Source of the DNA: Platycnemis pennipes
Lineage: Eukaryota > Arthropoda > Insecta > Odonata > Platycnemididae
Direction of reading: 5' to 3'
Assembly: GCA_933228895.1 (NCBI GenBank)
Contig: OW121848.1
Coordinates: forward strand, 163,138,688 to 163,202,687
DNA: 64,000 nt
Of the stretch, positions 13,901 through 25,500 are shown piece after piece (position 1 is the stretch's first letter; every line of letters starts with the position of its first letter). Below the pieces are notes generated by a model, which was not told the DNA's origin, did no database searches, and saw nothing but the letters and a program-made list of their open reading frames with translations. The position numbers and the translations under genes were made by a program.

Positions 13901-15930
13901 CTACTCACCCTAACTCACCTCCTCTCACTCTACTCACCCCCTTTCACTCTACTGACCCCCCTCACGCTACTCACCCTAACTCACCTCCCCTCACTCTACT
14001 CACCCCATCTCACTCTACTCAACCCCCCGCACCCTACTCACCCCCCTCTCCCTTCACACCCCCCTCACCAAACTCACCCCCCTCACCCTACTCACCTCCC
14101 TCACCCTACTCACCCCCCTCACCCTACTCACCCTAACTCACCTCCCCTCACTCTACCCACCCCATCTCACTCTACTCACCCCCCCGCACCCTACTCACCC
14201 CCCTCACCCTTCACACCCCTCTCACCAAACTCACCCCCCTCACCCTACTCACCTCCCTCACCCTACTCACCCCCCTCACCCTACTCACCCTAACTCACCT
14301 CCCCTCACTCTACTCACCCCATCTCACTCTACTCACCCCCCCGCACCCTACTCACCCCCTTCACCCTTCACTCCCCTCTCACCAAACGCACCCCCCTCAC
14401 CCTACTCACCCTAACTCACCTCCCCTCACTCTACTCACCCCATCTCACTCTACTCACCCCCCCGCACCCTACTCACCCCCCTCACCCTTCACACCCCTCT
14501 CACCAAACGCACCCCCCTCACCCTACTCACCTCCCTCACGCTACTCACCCCCCTCACCCTACTCACCCTAACTCACCTCCCCTCTCTCTACTCACCCCCT
14601 CTCACTCTACTCACCCCCTCCCACCCTACTCACCCTAACTCACCTCCTCTCACTCTACTCACCCCCTTTCACTCTACTGACCCCCCTCACGCTACTCACC
14701 CTAACTCACCTCCCCTCACTCTACTCACCCCATCTCACTCTACTCACCCCCCCGCACCCTACTCACCCCCCTCTCCCTTCACACCCCCCTCACCAAACTC
14801 ACCCCCCTCACCCTACTCACCTCCCTCACCCTACTCACCCCCCTCACCCTACTCACCCTAACTCACCTCCCCTCACTCTACTCACCCCATCTCACTCTAC
14901 TCACCCCCCCGCACCCTACTCACCCCCCTCACCCTTCACACCACTCTCACCAAACGCACCCCCCTCACCCTACTCACCTCCCTCACCCTACTCACCCCCC
15001 TCACCCTACTCACCCTAACTCACCTCCCCTCACTCTACTCACCCCCTCTCACTCTACTTACCCCCTCTCACCCTACTCACCCTAACTCACCTCCTCTCAC
15101 TCTACTCACCCCCTTTCACTCTACTGACCCCCCTCACGCTACTCACCCTAACTCACCTCCCCTCACTCTACTCACCCCATCTCACTCTACTCACCCCCCC
15201 GCACCCTACTCACCCCCCTCACCCTTCACACCACTCTCACCAAACGCACCCCCCTCACCCTACTCACCTCCCTCACCCTACTCACCCCCCTCACCCTACT
15301 CACCCTAACTCACCTCCCCTCACTCTACTCACCCCCTCTCACTCTACTTACCCCCTCTCACCCTACTCACCCTAACTCACCTCCTCTCACTCTACTCACC
15401 CCCTTTCACTCTACTGACCCCCCTCACGCTACTCACCCTAACTCACCTCCCCTCACTCTACTCACCCCATCTCACTCTACTCACCCCCCCTCACCCTACT
15501 CACCCCCCTCTCCCTTCACACCCCCCTCACCAAACTCACCCCCCTCACCCTACCCACCTCCCTCACCCTACTCACCCCCCTCACCCTACTCACCCTAACT
15601 CACCTCCCCTCACTCTACTCACCCCCTCTCACTCTACTCACCCCCCCTCACCCTACTCACCCTAACTCACCTCCCCTCACTCTACTCACCCCCTCTCACC
15701 CTGCTCACCTCCCCTCACTCTACTCGCCCCCACTTATCCTACTCACCTCCCTTCACTCTACTCATCCCCCCACACCCTACTCACCCTACTCACCTCTCGT
15801 CACTCTACTCACCCCCTCTCACTCTACTCACCCCCTTCCCCTCACCCTACTCACCCCCCTCACCTTACTCAACCTAACCTACCTCCCCTATCTCTACTCA
15901 CCCCCACTCACCCTACTCGCTCCACTACAT
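4983..15930. repeat. 11-kb C-rich satellite with higher-order structure
   Basis: A continuous tandem array built from 17-18 bp subunits of the form CTCACCCTACTCACCCCC. Subunits are grouped into modules, each opening with CCCTAACTCACC. Measured from one CTAAC to the next, examples are 157 bp (5806 to 5963), 175 bp (5963 to 6138, i.e. 157 plus one 18-bp subunit), 66 bp (8056 to 8122) and 67 bp (7743 to 7810). The 157-bp type carries a diagnostic CCCCCCCGCACCC and often CACCAAACGCACC. The 66-bp type carries CTACTGACC and CACGCTACTC. These modules recur in varied order, so the array is a mosaic rather than one simple period. The + strand is almost free of G. Both edges, especially 15600-15930, are more degenerate than the middle, as expected for an array homogenised by unequal exchange. 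Open frames inside are threonine/leucine/proline low-complexity and not genes. Confidence 0.97.
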
Positions 15931-18199
15931 ACTCCCATCATCCCCCATCCTTTCGAGGCCACAATAATCCCTTTACTAAAAGAAAATATAACATCACCAT
16001 TTCCTTAATATATTTTCTGATGCTCATGGTTAATATACGAGATCATTGGATTGCTGAAGAAAATAGTTTATTTGGTGCGAGTCTGTGTTTTTGTATGATT
16101 ATCAAAATAACACTCTCATTGTTATTTACAATATTCTGTCTATATATATGTAAAGTTTGAAAAGAGTTAAGCCAATATTTATCTCACTGTATCCAACCTA
16201 AATCATTCCTCTGCTTGGCTCTAAGACAAACTTCAGCCATTCCCGAAGGGCGTACCCACTTTGAGCTGCCAGTCCTTCGCATTAACACTCTATCTACTGC
16301 AGCCACCTTCGATCAGAAGTGTCAGTTTATTGAATTGCTTACGTCGAGTATGAAATTGTCATGCACATAACAAGTTCTGCCGGATTTTCTTACTACATAA
16401 TGGGAAAAATACAGGGATAGCACCTTGCCTCCATGAATCGGCTCGAAGAACAGTTATAGAGAGTTTAAGGATAACATCTTTCACTTTCTGAGGTTTACCC
16501 AAATATATTAGGCTTCGGGCATTGTATATATATAATAAAGATAAACGTCTTAACATTCCACCACCAAAGAGAGATTTATTTCATAGTCGTTCACTTATGA
16601 CACATTTTGGTCCGAATGTACGAACGAAACATTCAGAGATACGTGTCAGTGCACAACTCACATCGAAGTCTGCCCGAGCGATGGAAAATTCGCTTTTTTT
16701 TCATTCCATACGAAGAACCTAATCTCTCACCCGTCCCTTTCTTCCTCCTCCGCGAGTCCTCTTCCAGCCGTGCGAGCGTGTGTGTGAGTGCTTGCGTAGA
16801 CAATAGGTTCCTTAGTTGTGCTCCTGCCATCAGCGCAGATTACCATCTGCAAGGACGAGCTTCCACTCTGGCCCTGCCGACGCCCCAGGCAAGAGAGCGC
16901 GCCGGGCCTCCCACAAATCCCCGCACCTTAACTATAACACAGTGCAGTGTCGAAGGGAAGAGGGGTGTTCCGAGAGGGAGCAACTTTGGGAGTGCGATAA
17001 TTAAGTTAATGCAGTGGGAAGGGAGGGGTGGACGGAATGGGGAATTCCCCTCCCCTCCAATCTTTCAACCCCCCCAAAGGCCCTCCCTCTCAGGGTCGCT
17101 CCCCCGCCCCCGCTCGCCCCCTGAAATCCTCGCTAAATCCCCTCGCCCGCCCCGCCACGATGAGCCCCGCGCTAATACCCCCGCGACACAAAGAGTGCAA
17201 AGGGAAGAGCCGCCATTCCCCCTTCTGCCACCGCTCCCTTTGTCAACGCCCCCGCCAACCTAAGACTAAGCCCCCTGCCCCCCCAACCCCCCCGCCCCCT
17301 CCTCTCCAGGAACACATCTTCAAGTCCTCGCCGCACTTCTCACGAAAACACTCTTGCCTGACGCTCAAACGTTTTGTCCACTGTTTGCAAGGAATTAGTT
17401 CCTTTTGCGGAACTCGAAAGGTGTTCGGGATTTGTCTTGAGAAGAGCGGAGGGAGGCGGGAATCGCAGAGGGAAACCGAGTGAGCGAGTGGTTCCGTTGC
17501 GACTCCGTCCGTGGAGGTAAAGTTTGATGCAACGCCGATCCTACATCATTGAGATCCCTTGTGACGGTACGCGGTGACGACAACGGGAGGCTCAACTTAA
17601 ATTGATGGCACAAAGCTCTTTACACACTTCTGCACAACTAAAGACCACTATTGGACGTAATCAAAATGCGGAAAAACCACTTCACTCTCCGAATGTAGAA
17701 ATTGTATTTATAGGGAATGACTTCGGTTACTTCGATTTTCGTTCCGACTGATTAAAAATATCCTCCTAAAATTTAAATACAACCACATGCCTAGGAAAGG
17801 CTTTCGATTCAGGCCCGTCATGAAAAAATGATGCACCAGCGCAGAATTTTAGGTAATGAAATTTCTCAAGAGTGAGATTAAGAATGGATATTTCAGTGAT
17901 ATGAAAGAAAGGGTGAAAATAAAAATAAATGCTGATATACATAAAAACTGGTGTTGAATGTTGCAGTAACTTACCTGGCTATAGCATCTAGTCTAGCTGG
18001 ATAACAGGGAGTTAATAGATCGAATACCGGTGACGGTGAATAATTTTTCTTCTCTGTCGAAATTGCAATCTCTTGCAACCACAAAATATTATTCTCCTTT
18101 CTTCCCACATCAAGAATTATCAACATAGCTATTTGAGCAGGTGATAGCGTTTTGTTTTTAACGAACGCTTCTTCGACACAGTGAGGCATGGACGATGAC
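15931..18199. other. Intergenic right flank of satellite
   Basis: AT-rich unique-looking sequence after the array, then a GC-rich island (16730-17530, listed separately), then AT-rich sequence again. Frames such as 16607-17263 (218 codons) are proline/serine-rich readings of the GC island with no domain, and I do not call them genes. Confidence 0.55.
16730..17530. other. GC-rich island with C-runs and CpGs
   Basis: Sharply GC-rich against its surroundings, with many CpGs, CCCC runs (17040-17320) and overlapping long frames on both strands. This could be a CpG-island-like promoter region or a GC-rich untranslated exon, but no start codon context, splice pair or recognisable peptide supports a gene. 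Confidence 0.35.
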
Positions 18200-18610
18200 A
18201 GCTAAGAAGCCAAGTCTGGAAACAGTCGAAATGTGGCGCGACAGAAGAATGACATCAATCGAATCGACCGAGAGCCTAACGAAGTCCCAAAATGAGCTGC
18301 AGAAAAGAGAAGTCAGCGAAGAACTTGTAAAGCGAAACGGTAAACCTTAACCGGTCATATCTTGACACTTGGTCTGATGAAAGCAATCGTCGACGGACAT
18401 GTGAATGGGTGGGCTGTTAAGAAGGACTCGAATGAGATGCATAAATCAAGGATGTGAAAGATAAAAACTATGTGAAAATAAAGGGGTTATCTGATAGGAT
18501 AATCGAGTGAGAATCAGGATCTGATAAGAGAAGCACTGAGTCAGACCAATTGCTGATTGATTGCTGACTAAGGATTGTTGATGATGGTGATAATAGCTTT
18601 AGGAATCCAG
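18200..18610 (+). pseudogene. RTE/BovB-like retrotransposon C-terminus, decayed
   Basis: Reading through frameshifts and stops, the + strand gives a decayed version of the C-terminal tail of an RTE/BovB-type ORF2. There is an EMWRDRRMTS stretch (the usual E-MWCWRRM region), then a LMKAIVDGHVNG segment equivalent to the LMKTIVEGKVSG of the copy at 19608-19889, then a degraded VKDVKEKNY equivalent. It ends in ATTGTTGATGATGGTGATAA, typical of such 3' tails. The reverse-transcriptase core is missing. It lies opposite in orientation to the fragment starting at 19600, with an hAT-type MITE between them. Confidence 0.7.
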
Positions 18611-18676
18611 TCAAAGAGACTAGTGGAATCCATGGAAGAAATAAAAATAATTCGCTCATAACTGACCATTACTATG

Positions 18677-19255
18677 TTAACTATAGATGGGTACCGCGGT
18701 AATTTTCGTAAATTACCGTCGTGGTTTTCGTAAAATGCCAACACCCCTTAAAATTACCGTAATAAACGGTAATTTGCAGAATATTTCTTTTTCAGAAAAT
18801 GTATTCCTCACGAAGAAACCATTGGAATGGGTGATATTATAATTTAAATAGCTAAAACGATTTTTTTTACATTTTGTCCATGATTAATTCAGAGTAAAAT
18901 AACAAATGCACATTGCGCAGAGGCATGTCTTTGGAACGAAAATTTCTCATGGTGTGACAAAAGAGAGGCAAATTTCGTGTTGCTGCCAACTTTGTTATAT
19001 TTTTTTAATGAGTTATAATAGATAAACGTCGTGATATGTTTGATATAATAGTCGGCATTTATATCTCAATTCTATTTGATTTCGTTTTGAGTTCTCTGGT
19101 AATGATTATCAGCTCAAAACTTAAAATTACCTTAACTCAAAACCTTCAGCTCAAAACTTAAAATTATGGTAATTTTAGAATATTACCGTAATTTATCACG
19201 GTATTTTACCTCAATTGAAAATTACGGTAGTTTACCCATCTCTTCTGTTAACTAT
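18677..19255. mobile_element. hAT-type MITE with 8-bp target duplication
   Basis: The 8-bp direct repeat TTAACTAT lies at 18677-18684 and 19248-19255. Between them is a 563-bp AT-rich element with terminal inverted repeats: the left end reads AGATGGGTACCGCGGTAATT and the right end, read inward, CAGAAGAGATGGGTAAACTA. The subterminal parts are packed with GGTAATTTT and AAATTACCGT motifs in both orientations. Eight-bp duplications and a GATGGGTA-type terminus are hAT features. There is no transposase frame, so it is non-autonomous. The left end lacks the CAGAAG seen on the right, suggesting a small terminal deletion. Confidence 0.85.
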
Positions 19256-19599
19256 GTTAACGAAGGAAAACATTGAAGGTAAATTGGAGAAAAGAGAAAC
19301 CTCAAATGTTCAACGTGATATGAGAAACAGAAAAAAGAGACACACAACTGGGAAACTATGATTATAACGAAAATAAAAACGAAACTAAGTCAAATATTGA
19401 GTGAATGATATTTGAGAATTATAATGATAGTCTAAAAAAGGCTTTACAACGTTATAAGATAGTTTTCACGGAAAAGAGGAAATAAAAGGCAAAAATAAAG
19501 CAATATGAGGCAAAATCCAGTGTAATCTTTCCTTTTCTTAAATCCTTTTCTTCTAAAAGTAAACATGGTTCATATATTAAAACACCTTTCATCATCGGC

Positions 19600-20440
19600 C
19601 AATAATCCTATAATTGGTTTGACGCAGTCCTCCACTCGATTCTTCTATCGGCCAACCGCCTCTTCATATTGCCATAATTCTTCTCTTTTACATCCTTCAC
19701 AACTTCTTCCATATATCTCATACTAGATCTGCCTTTCCCATTCTTTCCGCTCACTTTTCCTTCGACTATTGTCTTCATCAGTCCATCGTGTCTTAAGATA
19801 TGGCCGAATAAGTTGTCTAGTCTTCTTTTTAGAGTTTTCAGCAGACTGTTTCTCCTCTCACTCTTCTTAAGACTTCTATTGTTTGTCACTCGGTTTGATC
19901 CATTTTATCTGCATCATTCTTCGGAAGCACCACATTTAAAATTCTTTCAGCCTTGAGGTCTCTGCTGCTGTTATCGTCCATGCTTCGATATCATTTAGTT
20001 GCATGCTCCTTATGTATGTTCTAATGAAATGTTTCCTCACTTCCATGCTTGTATTTGTAGCTTTAAACAGAATCTTCTTCCGGTAAAATGCTCTTTACTC
20101 AGTACTCTTCCACATCCCCTAGTTTTGTTTTCGTAGTTTTACATTGGCCTGGCTTCTCTTCTCCCACTGCAAAGCAAAGCCTTTGTTTTCATGTTATTGA
20201 TCTTTAGGTGATATCTGGTCATTATCCTCTCCATATTTCCTAGTGTCTTCTTTAAATATTCTTCTGTTTCTGCCATAATTTCCATGTCATCGACAAATCA
20301 CCACATGCTGTCTTTCTCCCCGTGAATCTTCACTCCCGAAGACTTTTCTTTGGCTTCATGGATGGTTTTCTCGATGTTGAATCATACGGGAGACATTTCA
20401 CAGCCTTGTCTCTCTTCTTTCTTTATGCAAAAAATTTTAC
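19600..20440 (-). pseudogene. RTE/BovB-like ORF2 fragment (RT to C-terminus)
   Basis: On the minus strand, with stops and frameshifts, the sequence runs RQGCEMSPV, then FVDDMEIMAETEEYLKKTLG (the reverse-transcriptase catalytic box, normally FADD), HLKINNMKTKAL, IRTYIRSMQLNDIEAWTITA and MWCFRRMMQIKW. It then enters an open frame of 93 codons (19608-19889) with GHILRHDGLMKTIVEGKVSG and MRYMEEVVKDVKEKNY. These match the order of conserved segments in RTE/BovB-type retrotransposon ORF2. The endonuclease and the N-terminal half of the RT are absent. It is dead. The same family occurs at 18200, 37920 and 62735. Confidence 0.85.
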
Positions 20441-21465
20441 GGCAAAAGAATTTCATGAAATAGTAAGGCCCTTTTGCGAGCTTACAAAGTATTTAACAAA
20501 GAACTGGTAGTCTACTTCCTTAGCCGTATTAATACTTAGGTATTCCTACGTAAATGAATAATAAATTGAAGGTATCATTATTAAATCCTTGACTGGCTTA
20601 ATTCTTTATCATGGTAAGGACCATAAACGTACAAATAATAGATACTGAAGGGAGCTTAGTTGACGACAATACACCTGTTAGGGCTCAATAGATAAGGTGA
20701 TTTCAAAACACATTCTGTTGTTAATTCTTTCAGAAACGAAGATAGGCATGGAGGAGACTCTCTCTCATATGTTTAAGGGGGTATCTGCGACTATAAAAAC
20801 ACTCGAAAAGAGCGTATCAGAAGACTATACTTTTAAGGCCTAGAAATGAGTCTTCCGAGGTTGAAATAAGATGGAATGAAATGGATCCAAATCTTAGTTA
20901 TTATAGCCTCGGAATTGACTGCATAGTGGTACCTTCAAACATCTCTATTTCACCCAACTCTCTTTCCTACTTTCTTCGTGACTTGTACAACCCGTGAAAT
21001 GTGATTTGGTTACGAAAGAAGTTACCATGACCTCAAAATCTAGCTGAACTGAAAAGAGTTTCACATGGAATATAATTGGATATTTTCTTGGGAGATGAGG
21101 GAATATTGGTCATCCAATCAATAAAGACCAGGCAGAACGTGCTATATTCGCGGATGCGCGGATAAGTTAACATGTGGATGAAAAACTGCGCACACGGATT
21201 GGTTCTCAAAGACGGCATATGAATAATTTTCGACCGTGACGAGAAATCCGCAAAATAATTTCACAACAAAGAATCTTTATGCCAAAATAACCAAAATTAG
21301 TTCGCAATCCACTATCGTCAGTTTCACTGGTGATTTTTTTTCCATTACATGGACATCATTGTCGATCAGGATTTCTAAGTCAGTAAATTTAACACTCACA
21401 TTACAATGGGATAAGTTTTTATATTTCAAAGTGTTAATTTGTCCGAATTACGCTTAAAACGTGTT
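20441..21465. other. Intergenic, no supported gene
   Basis: AT-rich. Short frames have no domain. The 5' third and left terminal repeat expected for the downstream mariner were looked for here and not seen. Confidence 0.55.
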
Positions 21466-22400
21466 AACTCGTGAAGGCGTTGAAGATGATCACCACTCCG
21501 GTCGCCCTAGGACATCAACAACCGACGACAATGTCGAACAAGTGAAGAAAATGATTCAGAAAAATCGTATAAGCACTATCAGAGAGGTTATTGATTATTT
21601 CGGCGTATAATTTGGTTCATTCCAAGCAATTTTTTCGGATATTTTGGGCATGAAACGTGTGGCAGCCAGGTTTGTTCCGAAATTGCTGAATTTCGACCAA
21701 AGACAAGGTCGCGTAGACATCGCTCAGGAATTGTTGAAAGAAGTCAACAACGATCCAGAACTTCTTAAATCGGTCATAACAAGTGAGAAAACATTGATTT
21801 ATGGGTATGACGTCTAACCCAAGGCCCAATCATACCAATGGAAGCTGCCTGAAGAGCCAAGACCGAAAACAATTCGACAGGTTCGATCAAATGTGAAGGT
21901 TCTTCACACTGTTTCCTTGAATTTCAACGGCGTAGTGCATCATAAGTGCCTGCCATATGATAGTGCGGTCAATAAGGAATAGTACCTGAAAGTTATGCTC
22001 CGTTTGAGCGAAGCAATCCGAAAAAAAACTGTTGCCAGAATTGTGGCAAAAAAACTCGTTGAAATTTCACGACGATAATGCTCCCGCTCACACCTCACTG
22101 CTTCTTCGTGATTTTTTGGCAAAAGAACAAACTGATGTTCCGCCTCAGCCATCGAATTCATCGGACGTGGCCCCCTGTGACTTCATTTTATCCCCATGGC
22201 TGAAGAGAACCGTGGCAAGGACGACGTTTTGCCACCATAGCTGAGATAAAAACAGAATCGCTGAAGGAGCTGAAGTCTATATCGAAACGTGTGTTCAAGT
22301 AGGATTATTTTGAAGGGGACATAATTTGTGCTGATTAATAAATAAGTATTATTCAAGAAAAATGATAATTCCCGTTATTTTTTTTATCACACCTCGTATA
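21466..22400 (+). pseudogene. 5'-truncated, dead mariner transposase and right terminus
   Basis: From about 21466 the + strand encodes GVEDDHHSGRPRTSTT, KNRISTIREVIDYFGV, then stops and continues with LNFDQRQGRVDIAQELL, YGYDV, QWKLPEEPRPKTIRQVRSNV, FNGVVHHKCLP and YLKVMLRLSEAIRKK. After a frameshift near 22022-22030 it continues in the frame 22032-22244 with HDDNAPAHTSLLLRDFLAK and SDVAPCDFILSPWLK. This is the mariner order. The first catalytic aspartate region (normally TGDETW) reads TSEKTL, so a key residue is lost, while HDDNAPAH and the CDF region survive. At least four in-frame stops and one shift are present. The 3' end, 22372-22400, ends in TATCACACCTCGTATA, resembling a mariner terminal repeat next to a TA target. 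The N-terminal DNA-binding part and 5' repeat are missing. Confidence 0.92.
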
Positions 22401-22404
22401 TGTA

Positions 22405-22500
22405 TCGCCTAGCCTGTCGTTCATTTGTTAACTCCTGAGGATGACCTGAGAAGATCGAAACCAATCGTTCAATAAATAATATTGGTGGAATATAACAAAG
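22405..22500 (+). mobile_element. Penelope-like terminus with decayed hammerhead-like core
   Basis: Directly after the mariner end, CTGAGGA (22435-22441) is followed by an unpaired T, a decayed stem II (GACC...GATC), GAAA (22457-22460), a short stem III region and an ATC (22464-22466), then TTCAATAAATAAT and GTGGAATATAACAAAG. This matches the layout of the Penelope-like ends at 43705-43745 and 50625-50690. Stem II and stem III each hold a mismatch, so it is probably inactive as a ribozyme. No coding part of the element is present. Confidence 0.6.
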
Positions 22501-22536
22501 TTTATTCTAATATCCACCATGAGTGTAGTGTTTGTC

Positions 22537-22558
22537 TTAGGGTTAGGCTTAGGATTAG
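22537..22558 (+). repeat. Short telomere-like TTAGGN run
   Basis: Three consecutive hexamers TTAGGG, TTAGGC and TTAGGA followed by TTAG. The common arthropod telomere repeat is TTAGG. Only 22 bases long, so chance is possible, but it sits about 70 bases beyond a Penelope-like terminus. Confidence 0.4.
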
Positions 22559-25500
22559 TTTGGGTTGGAGGATGCAGTATAACATTAGCAGTACCTAAAA
22601 ACTTAATTCTACTATTACTTATCGGTATGTGGGTAATGAAGTTAACCAAAAAGATTTTACTCCCACTCCCTGTAGACCAGCAATAATAATGATAAAGTCA
22701 TAAAAGGATTCAGTCAGCTATCCGCTATATGAGGCTGCAGTGAATTATGCATTTTGAAAGGAGAGAAACTTATGAGGTTTCTGAAGACTTAAGATACTTT
22801 ACGCATATGTACATGGCAGATTTCTCTTAATATTATAGGTAATACCTATTTTTACACTCAATTCTGTAGTATCTTTCAGTCGTCCTGCGACACAATAACC
22901 GCCATGTCGAATTAATTTAGATGGATGGTGTGAATCAAAATCTTTTTGCCAGTAAGTAACGACAATCAGCCATTGCACGGAATGGTTCAAGCTTTCTCCT
23001 GTCCCAAGCTATCTGTAGAATCATTAAACATATTGTACAAAATTGGTTACGAAATCAGGGGCCATAAAATATTCCGCTACACTCATTAGGATAGAAATAA
23101 AAACATGAAAGCATATTAAGTTCCTTGCAATTTGCCCGTACTTATTTCGGTATAAGGAAGGTTTAATTACTTAAATTGTGGTGCATCAGTTGTTTGTACT
23201 AGCATATTAGAGAATTGTTAGAGACTGAGAGATGGTGAAACAGATAATGAAAGAGGGGGGTGAAATTTATCTGCAGTGAAATGTTCGAGGAATAGAGAAT
23301 GCGCAGAAGGGAGTTAAATGAAGACTCATGGCGGGGCTTAGGAGGCTTGTATTGCCAGAGGCTGAATATTGCCTAAAGGGTAAGACCTAGGTCGTCGGTG
23401 CGAGGGAAAAGGGTCCACTTGCAATGAGAGAAGGCCGTGCGAGTGTGAAAAGAATGGAGGGGAGCAATCCAAACCCTTATGCAAATGACCCCTAGGAGAC
23501 GCAAACCCTAATACAATGCATTGGGTCCAACCCTACGGGATGCTACAGCCGACTCCGACGTAATTCTCACTTCTAAATGCATGAGAAGAGTGAGAGGATA
23601 GTTGATGATTGAGGGGCTTTGCTGAACTGGTCTTAATTTATACACAATTAGTGCCAAATCGAAGAAATGGAGCCGAAATAAGCAGTATAACGGTTAATGG
23701 GAGGCCAAGGTGGGGAATGAGGGGCTGTTCCAAGTGCACTCAAGTGATGGTTAGATTGCCAGTTGTGACTTTGCTGTTTTATACCTGCACTTCAACGACA
23801 AGCAGATTACCTACTTAAGGGCGGAGGCTAACTTAATTACACAAATACGTCATATTACGTAAAATATGACACCGAAATATAAATAGTTGATTCAGTGATG
23901 AAAATAATAAAATAATTATATTCCTAAATTATTACTTCGCTAACATAAAAATATCCACAATTTTTGCCCAAAATTACTATAGAACATGAATATTATACCT
24001 TCCATGCTGTTAGATTGAAAAGCTAGCTAAATTCTACATTGCTATCGAGTAGTCATTTTCTTCAATGGTGCAGAAATTTTCTCGGGTCAGAGAGAAATAG
24101 ATTTTAAGACATTAAATAACAAGAACAATAGGAAGTAATAATAAGAAATGGCAATTTACCCATTATAGCTCATCTCACTTATAACATGGAAATGCTTCTA
24201 TGCGGATCCAATCCTTATATCCTAGCATACGCTCCAAACAGTAGTCTCTTTATATTAAAAAATATTTTTCCATCTTCAAGACATTGGAAACTGGGAGGGA
24301 AATCAGGAAATCACAGATAAGTTTTTATTTTCGATGGAATAGCATAAAATTGTTTAATAGTTACACATAGTCACAAGGAATAAGCAGCAACATTTGAAAA
24401 TATCAGGGATAAACATAACACCTCGTAAGACTACAATATTATTAATTTTCTTGTCAAAAAAATAGTGTATCTCTAATTAAAAAAATTAATTGAATCACTA
24501 GAGGAGCTTCTTTTAGACATTCGACTTATTTTAGCGCCTGAGCATATTTCTTAAGGTAACACTTCATGGATAGTTAATTCAAATTATAACACTGCACCAA
24601 CACAAAAAAGTGCTGCGTATCAAGGGAAGTAAATGAGTATCATATTCTAACAATTAATTAAAATTTAATTCTAGATGAAGGGGTACATTTCCCGAGACGG
24701 ATAAAACTTACATCCACGTTTTCTTAATCTTTTCCGACGGAGTTAACAACGACAATCTCTGCTCCTTACTTTTTAATTACTTGGCGCAATCATCCAACGC
24801 TCCCGAAAATTTTTGGAGAAGACGACATTATAAAAATATTTACGCAAAGGGCCGCTCCAAAAGGGACGTCCCTTCCAAGTAAAAAGTTTAAGTTGGAAAA
24901 ACACAGAGTTTCCACCGCGTTTTCCATCTCCTTCCTGCGTCATCCTCATTTACACCCCCTCCCCCTTGCCTCCCTCAACCCCCCCCCCCCTCCACCTGCC
25001 CCCTCAACGCTTTTAATTACACGCCCGATTCCGTATTCCGTCACAGACGAAGATTTTCCAGAGGTGGGCAGCAGCGATGGGGTTGGGGGGAATGAAGGTT
25101 TGGGGGAAGGGAACGTTGGGGGGGGAGGGAGGGGGGAAGAAGCGGAGGGAACCACCGAAATGTTTCCTCTAGCAGCATCAAAATGTTACACGAGTCGACT
25201 AAGTCGTTATCAAAAAGGAGCACGTGTTCTTTAAGAAGGGAAAAAAGTCCCTCTTTTTTTTCCTTCATCTCCCATCCGGACGACCAACCTACCGACCGGT
25301 GGGCTATACCTTATTCTCTCCGCTGCAGGAGTAGAAGGCGCCGCCATTGTTTGGAACTTCCTTCATCTCTAAGTTTAAGACGGGGTTTTTCGCTTCGCCC
25401 GGGAGTTTGGCCGGATTTTTTTTCTCCCCCTTGTTTCAGCCTTCTCCACACTCCCTCCCCCAGACCAACCCACCCCCACGCTCGGTCCAAAAATGAAAAT

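Noticed and set aside
4983..15930. Satellite as telomere or protein-coding DNA
   Set aside because: CCCTAA occurs once per module and not as a tandem TTAGG or TTAGGG array. Open frames are Thr/Leu/Pro low-complexity products of the repeat and are broken by TAA in each CCCTAACTCACC.
4983..15930. CRISPR-like array
   Set aside because: There are no unique spacers between conserved repeats; the subunits are all related to each other and the context is eukaryotic.
16607..17263. 218-codon frame as a gene
   Set aside because: Lies in a GC-rich island with competing long frames on both strands, and has no recognisable domain.
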